Assembly (NCBI GenBank): GCA_050249455.1
Contig: JBFWQM010000031.1
Location: 1 to 29,559, forward strand
Reading direction: 5' to 3'
DNA from: JBFWQM01 sp050249455
GTDB taxonomy: Bacteria > Pseudomonadota > Alphaproteobacteria > MPNO01 > VGEU01
DNA: 29,559 bases
Shown: piece after piece, positions 1-6,755 of the stretch
Layout: each line of letters opens with the position of its first letter
Position numbering within the stretch: the stretch's first letter is position 1
Program-made: the position numbers and the translations under genes
Notes under the pieces: generated by a model
Databases searched by the model: none
Told to the model about the DNA's origin: nothing
What the model saw: the letters and a program-made list of their open reading frames with translations, nothing else

Positions 1-26
1 TCCAGCGCTTCAAGCTGCGGCAGTAG
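1..26 (+). CDS. Possible C-terminal tail of an upstream gene (partial)
   Basis: Reading from base 3, the frame gives QRFKLRQ followed by a TAG stop at 24-26. Forty to eighty bases further on lies a terminator-like hairpin, which suits the end of a gene entering from outside the window. Only seven codons are visible, so no function can be assigned and the call rests on position alone. Confidence 0.3.
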
Positions 27-67
27 CGGCCGCCGCAGGCACGTTCGAGCCCTGACACCAACGTTTC

Positions 68-162
68 GTAGGGGCGGGTCTCAGACCCACCCTGTTTTTT
101 GTTTTCCGTTCGGCCCCGGCGCGGTGTCGCACGCCGCGGGCGGGTCTGAGACCCGCCCCTAC
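68..162. repeat. Inverted pair of GTAGGGGCG-type palindromic repeats
   Basis: Two 25-base units face each other, 68-92 and 138-162. The second is the reverse complement of the first with one mismatch. Each unit is itself a palindrome: the first has GGGTCT/AGACCC arms around one base, the second has ten-base arms GGGCGGGTCT/AGACCCGCCC around one base. The outer ends are GTAGGGGCG and CGCCCCTAC. The same ends flank a different core at 28157-28185, and a degenerate relative lies at 24423-24444. This looks like a dispersed intergenic repeat family; no transposase is present. Confidence 0.75.
77..105 (+). terminator. Intrinsic-terminator-like hairpin with T-tract
   Basis: The GGGTCT-C-AGACCC hairpin, extended by GGG/CCC past one mismatch, is followed at 94-105 by TTTTTTGTTTT. 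This is the textbook arrangement of a rho-independent terminator. It would end transcription of the gene upstream of the window. The hairpin is built from one copy of the dispersed palindromic repeat. Confidence 0.5.
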
Positions 163-261
163 GCAAGGTCGGTGTGAACGGCGCCCGAGCGCGGGTCTGG
201 ATAGCGGCTCTCCGGCCGCGTATGACTATGGACAAGAAAAACCAGCGCGAGGCTCCTTCCG

Positions 262-1566
262 ATGCCCGATCTCCGTAACGCCGGCCCGGCCGGTCTCAAC
301 CTGCTGACCGCCTCCGAGGCGGCGAAGAAGATCGCCGCCGGCGCGGTGACGTCGGAGGCGCTGGTGCGCGACTGCCTGGCGCGCATCGCCGCGCGCGACA
401 CGCAGGTCCACGCCTGGGCGCACGTCGATCCGGCGCAGGCGCTGTTCGCCGCGCGCGCCGCCGACAACGCCCCGCGCAAGGGGCCGCTGCACGGCGTGCC
501 GGTCGGCATCAAGGACGTGCTCGACACCTTCGACATGCCGACCGAGTACGGCTCCATCCTGTACCGCGGCCACCGGCCGCTGACCGATTCGGCCTGCGTC
601 GGCGCGCTGCGCGCCGCCGGGGCGGTGATCCTGGGCAAGACCGCGACGACGGAGTTCGCCGCGCCGTATCCGACCACGACGCGCAACCCGCACGACTTCA
701 CCCGCACGCCCGGCGTCTCGTCGTCGGGCTCCGCCGCGGCGGTCGCCGACTTCCAGGTGCCGCTCGCGCTCGGCACCCAGACCGGCGGGTCAGTGATCCG
801 CCCCGCGACCCTGTGCGGCGTGTTCGGCTACAAGGCGAGCCTGGAGGGGCTCGACCGCGGCAACATCAGGAACCTCAAGCCGGCGCTCGACACGCTCGGC
901 CTGTTCGCGCGCTCGGTGCCGGACCTCGCGCTGCTGCGCGCCGCGATGACCGGGGCCGCCGCGCCGGCAGCCGCCACGGTGGACCGGCCGCCGCGCATCG
1001 GCGTCTGCCGCACGCCGTTCTGGTCCGCCGCCCAGACCGAGACCATCGACGCGATGGAGTCTGCCGCCGCGGCGGTAGCCCGCGCCGGCGCGACGGTGGG
1101 CGAGGCGCCCTTGCCGCCGGCGTTCGCCGACCTGCCCGCGTCGTTCCGGGTCATCAGCCAGTACGAGGCCGCTATCGGCATGGCCGACGAGGCCGAGCGC
1201 GGCTTCCACACCCTGAACCCGTGGAGCCGCGACGCCATCACCGCCGGCCGCAAGTGGACGGCGGACGAGTACGGGCGGGCCAAGGCGGAAGCAGCGCGCT
1301 GCCGCGGCCTGCTGGCCGAGCTGTTCGCCTCCTTCGACGCGCTCCTGACCCCGTCCGACCGCGGCGAGGCGCCGCCCGACCTGCGCTCGATCCACGACTC
1401 CCCGTTCAACGGCTCGTGGACCCTGATGCACGTCCCCTGCGTCACCCTGCCGGCCTATACCGGCCCCAATAACATGCCGGTCGGCGTCCAGATCGTCGGC
1501 CCGCACAACGCCGACGACCGGACCCTGGCGATCGCGGGGTGGCTGGCGTCGGTGTTGATGGGGTGA
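262..1566 (+). CDS. Amidase-signature family hydrolase
   Basis: A 434-residue amidase-signature enzyme (GatA / malonamidase / 6-aminohexanoate-type superfamily), expected to hydrolyse a carboxamide in the cytoplasm. The catalytic set is visible: Lys84 in VGIKDV, the cis-Ser region GVSSSGSAAAV with Ser153 at the expected 24-residue distance, and the nucleophile Ser177 in QTGGSVIRPA. The length is slightly short but normal for the family. The chosen ATG has a loose GCGAGG upstream at 247-252. No gatB or gatC lies nearby, so a role in Glu-tRNA(Gln) amidation is unlikely. A catabolic amidase is more probable, but the substrate cannot be read from the sequence. The gene stands alone: a repeat-rich region lies upstream and the vapBC promoter region follows. 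Confidence 0.9.
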   Translation: MPDLRNAGPAGLNLLTASEAAKKIAAGAVTSEALVRDCLARIAARDTQVHAWAHVDPAQALFAARAADNAPRKGPLHGVPVGIKDVLDTFDMPTEYGSILYRGHRPLTDSACVGALRAAGAVILGKTATTEFAAPYPTTTRNPHDFTRTPGVSSSGSAAAVADFQVPLALGTQTGGSVIRPATLCGVFGYKASLEGLDRGNIRNLKPALDTLGLFARSVPDLALLRAAMTGAAAPAAATVDRPPRIGVCRTPFWSAAQTETIDAMESAAAAVARAGATVGEAPLPPAFADLPASFRVISQYEAAIGMADEAERGFHTLNPWSRDAITAGRKWTADEYGRAKAEAARCRGLLAELFASFDALLTPSDRGEAPPDLRSIHDSPFNGSWTLMHVPCVTLPAYTGPNNMPVGVQIVGPHNADDRTLAIAGWLASVLMG

Positions 1567-1613
1567 AGCCTCCGGGACTTGACGCGAGCGATACCTTGAC
1601 TGATATGGTAGAT

Positions 1614-1630
1614 GGTAGAAAATTTCTACC
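1614..1630. promoter_or_regulatory. Candidate VapB operator (8-1-8 inverted repeat)
   Basis: GGTAGAAAATTTCTACC is a perfect inverted repeat with eight-base arms around one A, ending nine bases before the vapB start codon. Further GGTAG half-sites sit just upstream (1606-1610) and downstream (1633-1637, as GGTAG). A TTGACT at 1596-1601 could be a -35 element with its -10 inside the palindrome, but the -10 is poor. VapB-type antitoxins typically autoregulate through such palindromes, so this is the expected operator. Confidence 0.55.
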
Positions 1631-1639
1631 GAGGTAGAA

Positions 1640-1897
1640 GTGTCGCTGAACATCAAGGACGAGCGAACGCATGCCATGGTGCGGGAGCTCGCCGCTACGA
1701 CCGGCGAGTCCCAGACCGAAGCGGTGCGGATCGCCGTGCAGGAACGCCTTGCGCGACTCCGGGCGCAGCGGAAAGGCGGCCGGCGGCTCGCGGAGCGGCT
1801 TAACGAGATCGCCCTCCATTGCGCGTCGCTGCCGCGTCGGAACGACCTGACGGATGACGAGATCCTTGGCTACGACGAACGGGGCCTGCCGCGCTGA
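1640..1897 (+). CDS. vapB: VapB-type antitoxin (Rv0623/PSK-like)
   Basis: An 85-residue protein beginning MSLNIKDERTHAMVRELAA, matching the pattern of Rv0623-like type II antitoxins: a short N-terminal strand and helix (residues 1-35, TGESQTEAVRIAVQERL) for dimerisation and DNA binding, then a basic linker. The C-terminal segment, including DLTDDEILGYDERGLP, would wrap the toxin. The start is a GTG preceded by GAGGT at 1631-1635, five bases away. The stop overlaps the toxin start (TGATG). The protein should neutralise the adjacent PIN-domain RNase and repress its own operon. The family assignment is by motif recognition only. Confidence 0.85.
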   Translation: MSLNIKDERTHAMVRELAATTGESQTEAVRIAVQERLARLRAQRKGGRRLAERLNEIALHCASLPRRNDLTDDEILGYDERGLPR

Positions 1898-2292
1898 TGG
1901 TCCTCGACACGTCGGCCGTGCTGGCGATCCTGCTCGACGAGCCCGAGAGGGCGTCGTTCGTGGACATCATCCAAGGCGCGGACTTGCGCCTGATGTCCGC
2001 GGCGTCGTACCTGGAGGCCGCGATCATCATCGACTACCGCATCGGCTACGAAGGGGACCGCGACCTGCGGTTCTTTCTGACCGAGGCGGAAATCCAAGTC
2101 GTTCCCGTCACTGTCGACCAGGTCGAGGTCGCGCGCGCAACCTATCGTAAATTCGGCCGGGGCTACCATCCTGCCGGGCTCAATTACGGCGACTGTTTCG
2201 CCTACGCCCTGGCAAGCACCATGCGTCAGCCTCTGCTGTTCAAGGGAAACGACTTGTCGCGGACCGACGTCGCGCGGGTCGCCGGGGCCTGA
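1897..2292 (+). CDS. vapC: VapC-type PIN-domain ribonuclease toxin
   Basis: A 131-residue PIN-domain protein, the usual length for VapC. The acidic metal-binding set is present: Asp4 in VLDTSAV, Glu40 in SYLEA, Asp99 in YGDCFAYALA, and Asp119 in KGNDLSRTD. VapC toxins cleave tRNA or rRNA with Mg2+ when free of VapB. The ATG overlaps the antitoxin stop by one base, so the pair is translationally coupled. All key acidic residues are intact, so the toxin is probably functional. The next gene, a glycosyltransferase, starts only 10 bases after the stop, which suggests read-through of the TA transcript into it. Confidence 0.9.
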   Translation: MVLDTSAVLAILLDEPERASFVDIIQGADLRLMSAASYLEAAIIIDYRIGYEGDRDLRFFLTEAEIQVVPVTVDQVEVARATYRKFGRGYHPAGLNYGDCFAYALASTMRQPLLFKGNDLSRTDVARVAGA

Positions 2293-2302
2293 CCGCGAGT
2301 CG

Positions 2303-4531
2303 ATGGCCCAGCGACCCGATCCCGCGCCGCTCCTGACCCTCGCCGCCGCCAAGCTGCGCGAGGGGCGGGCGGAGGAGGCGGAGGCGCTGTGCCGCAAGGC
2401 GATCGCGGCGGCGCCGAAGTCGCCCGACGCCTACGTCGCGGCGGCGCGCGTGGCGGCGGCACGCGGCTTCGCCAACCACGCGGCGGACCGGTTCCGCAAG
2501 GCGCTGGCGCTGCAGCCCGACCACGCGCTGGCGCTCGACGGGCTCGGCAGCCTGCAGCTCGACCAGGGACGCGCGGACGAGGCGGCGGCGACGTTCGCCC
2601 GGCTGGCAGCGGCGATCCCGCTTCGGGTCGAAGGGCACTACAACCTCGGCACCGCGCTGATGGAGGGCGGCCGGTTGGACGAGGCGATCGCCGCCTTCCG
2701 CCGCGCGCTCGCCATCGACCCCGCCTACGTCGACGCCCACGTCAACCTCGGCAACGCGCTGCGCCGGCGCGAGCGGTTCGGCGAGGCGGTCGCCGCCTTC
2801 GCCGCCGCGGTCGCGCTGGCGCCCGGCGACCTTGAGGCGCTCGGCAATCATGCCGCCGCGCTCTACGAGACGGCGGATGCGGCGCGCGCGATCGCGATCT
2901 ACCGCCGCATCCTGGTCCAGGCGCCGGCCGACGCGGCGACCTGGACCAACCTCGGCACCGCGCTGCATTTCGCCGGCACCCTGGAGGACGCGCTGTCGGC
3001 GTTCGACCGCGCGCTGGCCGCCGATCCCCGGCTGGCGGAGGCCCATTGCGGCCGTGCCGAGGTGCTGCGCGATATGGGCCGGGCGGATGACGCCGCGACG
3101 GCGATCGAGGCGGCGCTTGCCCTCGACCCCGACAACGGCGACGCGCTGGCCGCGCATGTCCAGGCGCTCGCCAACGCATGCGACTGGGACGCGCTGGCGG
3201 CGGCGCAGGCGCGGCTCGCCGCGCTGACCGACCGCGCCATCGCGGGCGAGGCGGGCCCGGCCGAGACGCCGTTCCTCAGCATGATCCTGACCGATGATCC
3301 CGCCCGCAACCTCGCCGTCGCGCAGCGCCACAGCGCGCGCATCGCGCGTCGCGCCGAAGCACTGGGGATCACGTTCGCGCATCCGCCGCGCGACCGCCGC
3401 GGCGAGCGGCTGCGCATCGGCTACCTGTCGCACGATTTCCGCAGCCACGCGGTGGCGCACCTCACCGCGGGGATGTTCGAGCGCCACGACCGCGGCCGCT
3501 TCATGGTGCACGCCTATTCCGTGGGACCGGACGACGGCAGCGCATGGCGCCGCCGCATCAGCGACGCGGTCGACGTCTTCGCCGAACTGCGCACCGCCAG
3601 CGTCGCCGAGCTGGCGCGGCGCATCCACGGCGACGGAATCGATATCCTGGTCGACCTGACCGGCCACACCAAGGGCTCGCGGCTGGGCGCGCTGGCGCTG
3701 CGCCCGGCGCCGGTGCAGGCATGGTACCTCGGCTATCCCGGCACCTCGGGCGCAGCGTTCATGGACTACGTGATCGCCGACGCGATCGTCGCGCCGCTCG
3801 CCGACGCGCAGCACTACGCCGAGCGGCTGGTCCACCTGCCGCACTGCTTCCAGGCGACCGACGACCGCCAGCCGGTCGCCGACCGGCGGTTCTCCCGCGC
3901 CGAGCTGGGGCTTCCCGACGGCGCGCCGGTGTTCTGCTCGTTCAACCAGGCCTACAAGGTCGAGCCGGTGATGTTCGCCGCCTGGATGCGCATCCTGGCG
4001 CGCTGTCCCGGCGCGGCACTGTGGCTGCTCGGCGACCCGGCCGGGCGGCTCGCGGCCAACCTGCGCCGCGCCACGGCGGCGCACGGAATCGATCCGGCGC
4101 GGCTGGTGTTCGCACCGCCGGCGCCGCTGGAGGCCCACCTCGCGCGCCTCGCGGCCGCCGACCTGATGCTCGACGCGCGGGTCTACAACGGCGGCACGAC
4201 GACCAGCCAGACCCTGTGGGCCGGGGTGCCGGTGCTCACCCTGGCCGGCAACCGCTTCGCCAGCCGCATGTCGGCCAGCATCCTGGCGGCGGCCGGGCTC
4301 CCGGACCTCGTGACCGACAGCCTGGACGCGTTCGAGGCGCGCGCGGTCGCCCTGGCGCACGACCCCGCGGCGCTTGCCGCCGTGCGGGCGCGCCTCGCGG
4401 CCAACCGGTCCGCGACGCCGCTGTTCGACACCGCACGCTTCACCCGCGGGCTGGAGCGCGCCTTCGAGGCGATGTGGGCGCGCCATGCCGCGGGACTCGC
4501 GCCGGATCATGTCGTGGTCGGCGACGACTGA
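2303..4531 (+). CDS. TPR + GT41 (OGT/SPINDLY-like) glycosyltransferase, stand-alone copy
   Basis: A 742-residue cytoplasmic protein. Residues ~10-290 form about eight 34-residue TPR units (for example NLGTALMEGGRLDEAIAAF), then a linker, then a GT-B fold GT41 domain from about residue 370. Visible catalytic motifs are RIGYLSHDFRSHAVAHL (His382, His386), RPAPVQAWYLGYPGTSG, FNQAYKVEP with Lys552 aligning with UDP-contacting Lys842 of human OGT, and YNGGTTTSQTLWAGVP. In human OGT the last motif reads NGHTTG; here His is Gly. The enzyme is expected to transfer a sugar from a nucleotide sugar to Ser/Thr of proteins chosen by the TPR groove. The ATG follows vapC by 10 bases with only a weak GCGAG upstream, suggesting translational coupling. 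Its catalytic half is closest to that of the gene at 21063. Confidence 0.9.
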   Translation: MAQRPDPAPLLTLAAAKLREGRAEEAEALCRKAIAAAPKSPDAYVAAARVAAARGFANHAADRFRKALALQPDHALALDGLGSLQLDQGRADEAAATFARLAAAIPLRVEGHYNLGTALMEGGRLDEAIAAFRRALAIDPAYVDAHVNLGNALRRRERFGEAVAAFAAAVALAPGDLEALGNHAAALYETADAARAIAIYRRILVQAPADAATWTNLGTALHFAGTLEDALSAFDRALAADPRLAEAHCGRAEVLRDMGRADDAATAIEAALALDPDNGDALAAHVQALANACDWDALAAAQARLAALTDRAIAGEAGPAETPFLSMILTDDPARNLAVAQRHSARIARRAEALGITFAHPPRDRRGERLRIGYLSHDFRSHAVAHLTAGMFERHDRGRFMVHAYSVGPDDGSAWRRRISDAVDVFAELRTASVAELARRIHGDGIDILVDLTGHTKGSRLGALALRPAPVQAWYLGYPGTSGAAFMDYVIADAIVAPLADAQHYAERLVHLPHCFQATDDRQPVADRRFSRAELGLPDGAPVFCSFNQAYKVEPVMFAAWMRILARCPGAALWLLGDPAGRLAANLRRATAAHGIDPARLVFAPPAPLEAHLARLAAADLMLDARVYNGGTTTSQTLWAGVPVLTLAGNRFASRMSASILAAAGLPDLVTDSLDAFEARAVALAHDPAALAAVRARLAANRSATPLFDTARFTRGLERAFEAMWARHAAGLAPDHVVVGDD

Positions 4532-4548
4532 TGCGCCGACAGGCGGCA

Positions 4549-4568
4549 GGCGGGTCGGAAACCCGTCC
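4549..4568. repeat. Short hairpin, degenerate palindromic repeat
   Basis: GCGGGT and ACCCGTC arms around CGGAA form a stem of about seven pairs including one G-U, 18 bases after the stop of the preceding glycosyltransferase gene. It resembles a decayed copy of the GGCGGGTCT repeat core at 138-162. There is no T-tract, so termination is uncertain. The rest of 4569-4672 holds only a weak TAGCAT (4620-4625) that might be a -10 element for the next gene. Confidence 0.4.
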
Positions 4569-4672
4569 GCGGCGCGGCAATGGGCTCAGGCGCTCGTGGC
4601 GACGCACCGGCTTTCCCGCTAGCATGCGCCCACAACGGGGTCGCATTTCATCCGCCTGCCGGGAGATTTCGT

Positions 4673-6226
4673 ATGGCCAAGGTTCTCAAGACGGACGACA
4701 GCGTCGCGCCTGACGTGGAGAAATTCCGACTGCGCCGGTTCGTCGAAAGGCTCCTGGCGGCGGGCGAGGCGGAGGCGGTGGACGAGCCGATCGAGCTCGG
4801 CGACCTCGCCGCGCGTCTCGACGGCAACGTCAAGGCGGTGCTGTTCCGCGCCGCCGGGCGCGAGCGGGCGGAGCTGGTCGGCAACGTCACCTCCAGCCGG
4901 GCGCGGCTCGCCCTCTCCCTCGGCGTCGACCGGCCGAAGGTGGTGCCGGAGATCGCCCGCCGCCTCGCCACGGCGCAGCCCGTCGTGGAGGTCCCGCGCG
5001 CCGCCGCCCCGGTGCAGCAGGTGGTGCTGCAGGGCGACGAGGCCGACCTGACGAAGCTGCCCGTCCACGTGCAGCACGGCGCCGACGGCGGCCCCTACAT
5101 CTCCGCCTCGATCGACTTCACGGTGAACCCGGAGAACGGCTGGACCAACATCGGCGCGCGCCGGCTGATGCTGCGCGGCCGGCAGGAGACCGGCGTCGAC
5201 CTGGTGGCGCCGTCGGACCTGCGCAACATCTACATCGCGAGCGCGCGGCGCGGCGAGAAGCTGCCGGTCGCCTTCACCGTCGGCTCGCACCCGGTCGACC
5301 ACATCGCCGCCACCATGCGCCTGCCGGTGGACGAGCTGCAGCTCCTCGCCAACCTGCGCGGCGAGCAGACCGCGGTGGTGAAGTGCGTCACTAGTGACAT
5401 AAGGGTGCCGGCCGACGCCGAGATGGTGCTGGAGGGCTATTTCGACGAGCGCGGCCACGTCGAGCCGGAGGGGCCGTACGGCGAATTCCTCGGCTACTAC
5501 GGCGTGATGAAGGAGAACCCGGTCTTCCACCTCACCGCCATCACGATGCGCAAGGACGCGCTGTTCCAGACCTCCACCATCAGCGGCCGCTGGCTGTCGC
5601 GCACCGACACCTCGCAGCTTTCGGCGCTGCGCACCGAGGTGATGGTGTGGAAGGCGCTCGAGTCGGCGATCCGCGAGCCGGTCGCGGTCTACGCCCCGCC
5701 GGCCAGCGGCGGCGCCTTCCACGTCCGCATCAGCATGCGCCCGCGCTATCCGGGCGAGGCTCGCAACGCCATCGCCGCGGCGTTCGGCAGCCTCGCCAAC
5801 GTCAAGCACGTGTTCGTGGTCGACGACGACGTCGACATCTTCTCCGACGAGCAGATGGAATGGGCGGTCTCCACCCGCTTCCAGGCCGACCGCGACCTCG
5901 TCGTGCAGTCGGGCTTCCGCGCACTGCCGCTGGACCCGTCGCTGCGCGGCGCGCGGATCGGCGCCAAGGCCGGGTTCGATCTGACCATGCCGTTCGGCGT
6001 CGTGCGCGCGCTCGACGCCACCGTGCCGGCGCCGCCGACCTTCCCCGGCCGTCGCTTCCAGAGCGTGCGCGAGGCGCTGGCCGACGGGCCGAAATATTTC
6101 GAGGCGCTGATGGCCGCGGTCGGCACCCGCGACGGCCGCGAGGTCGTGCTGGCGCTGGACGAGCTGCGCCGCGAAGGCAGGCTGAAGCGGATGCCGGCCG
6201 GCGAATACGCGATCACCGAAGCCTGA
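4673..6226 (+). CDS. UbiD-family prenylated-FMN-dependent decarboxylase
   Basis: A 517-residue UbiD/Fdc-type enzyme that would (de)carboxylate an aromatic or alpha,beta-unsaturated acid using prenylated FMN. Cofactor and catalytic motifs are visible: GWTNIGARRLMLRG (Asn159 and Arg164, spaced as Asn168/Arg173 of Fdc1) and VEPEGPYGEFLGYYG (Glu266 and Glu271, spaced as Glu277/Glu282), giving the family's Arg-Glu-Glu triad. An upstream in-frame start at 4580 exists, but this ATG has GGGAGA six bases away and begins a normal N terminus. No ubiX for cofactor synthesis is present here. The cupin gene follows after 13 bases, so the two probably form an operon. It could be ubiquinone-pathway UbiD, but the length and divergence also fit other aromatic decarboxylases of the family; the substrate is unknown. 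Confidence 0.9.
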   Translation: MAKVLKTDDSVAPDVEKFRLRRFVERLLAAGEAEAVDEPIELGDLAARLDGNVKAVLFRAAGRERAELVGNVTSSRARLALSLGVDRPKVVPEIARRLATAQPVVEVPRAAAPVQQVVLQGDEADLTKLPVHVQHGADGGPYISASIDFTVNPENGWTNIGARRLMLRGRQETGVDLVAPSDLRNIYIASARRGEKLPVAFTVGSHPVDHIAATMRLPVDELQLLANLRGEQTAVVKCVTSDIRVPADAEMVLEGYFDERGHVEPEGPYGEFLGYYGVMKENPVFHLTAITMRKDALFQTSTISGRWLSRTDTSQLSALRTEVMVWKALESAIREPVAVYAPPASGGAFHVRISMRPRYPGEARNAIAAAFGSLANVKHVFVVDDDVDIFSDEQMEWAVSTRFQADRDLVVQSGFRALPLDPSLRGARIGAKAGFDLTMPFGVVRALDATVPAPPTFPGRRFQSVREALADGPKYFEALMAAVGTRDGREVVLALDELRREGRLKRMPAGEYAITEA

Positions 6227-6239
6227 GGAGGAAGTCCCC

Positions 6240-6722
6240 ATGCCTGCCGACAACAGCCGCCGCGCCATCGTCGTCGATCCCGCGGGCGTCGAGGAGCGCA
6301 GCGGCAGCCCCTATCCCGGCGGGCTGGGACCGCAGGTGGGGCTGCGCGTTCGCCAGGCGCTCGGCGACGCCGGCGGACTGACGCAATTCGGTGTCAACCT
6401 GGTGCGGCTGCCGCCCGGCGGCTGGTCGTCGCTGCGCCACTGGCACAAGCACGAGGATGAGTTCGTCTACGTGCTTGACGGAGAATTAACGCTTGTGACC
6501 GATCAAGGAGAGACGCCGCTGCCGGCGGGCAAGGCGGCGTGCTTTCCCGCCGACTGCGGCGACGGTCACCAGCTCGTGAACCGGGGCAAGGTCGCGGCGA
6601 CGTATATCGAGGTCGGCACCCGCTCGCCGGTTGAGGAAGTGACGTACCCCGATGCCGATCTGCACCTGCGGCGAGGGCCGGAAGGCCGTGTCTGGGCCAA
6701 CAAGAAGGGCACGCCCTACTGA
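6240..6722 (+). CDS. Cupin-domain protein
   Basis: A 160-residue single-domain cupin. Motif 1 is complete as G61-x5-H67-x-H69-x4-E74-x6-G81 (HWHKHEDEFVYVLDG). Motif 2 is G97-x5-P103 followed by G107-x2-H110-x3-N114. Together they supply a three-His/one-Glu metal site. A strong AGGAGGAAG at 6226-6234 overlaps the end of the decarboxylase gene and lies five bases from the ATG, so the two genes are co-expressed. Such small cupins beside catabolic genes are often isomerases, dioxygenases or sugar/metabolite-binding proteins; the sequence does not decide. The glycosyltransferase array begins 33 bases downstream with its own good ribosome binding site. Confidence 0.85.
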   Translation: MPADNSRRAIVVDPAGVEERSGSPYPGGLGPQVGLRVRQALGDAGGLTQFGVNLVRLPPGGWSSLRHWHKHEDEFVYVLDGELTLVTDQGETPLPAGKAACFPADCGDGHQLVNRGKVAATYIEVGTRSPVEEVTYPDADLHLRRGPEGRVWANKKGTPY

Positions 6723-6755
6723 CCGGGCCGTGACGCGCCCGCAACGGAGGCGGCT

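Noticed and set aside
2240..4510. 756-codon minus-strand open frame opposite the glycosyltransferase gene (and similar ones at 9107-11284, 11338-13203, 21087-23567)
   Set aside because: Arg/Gly/Ala-rich translations with no domain signature, lying exactly antisense to clear TPR-GT41 genes. Very high GC leaves few stop codons in antisense frames.
4580..4672. Longer N terminus for the UbiD-family protein
   Set aside because: The ATG at 4673 has a good ribosome binding site and the extra 31 residues overlap an intergenic hairpin zone without family-like sequence.
5389..5398. TCACTAGTGA palindrome inside the UbiD gene
   Set aside because: Ten bases within a coding frame (V-T-S-D), no partner element and no regulatory context; likely chance.
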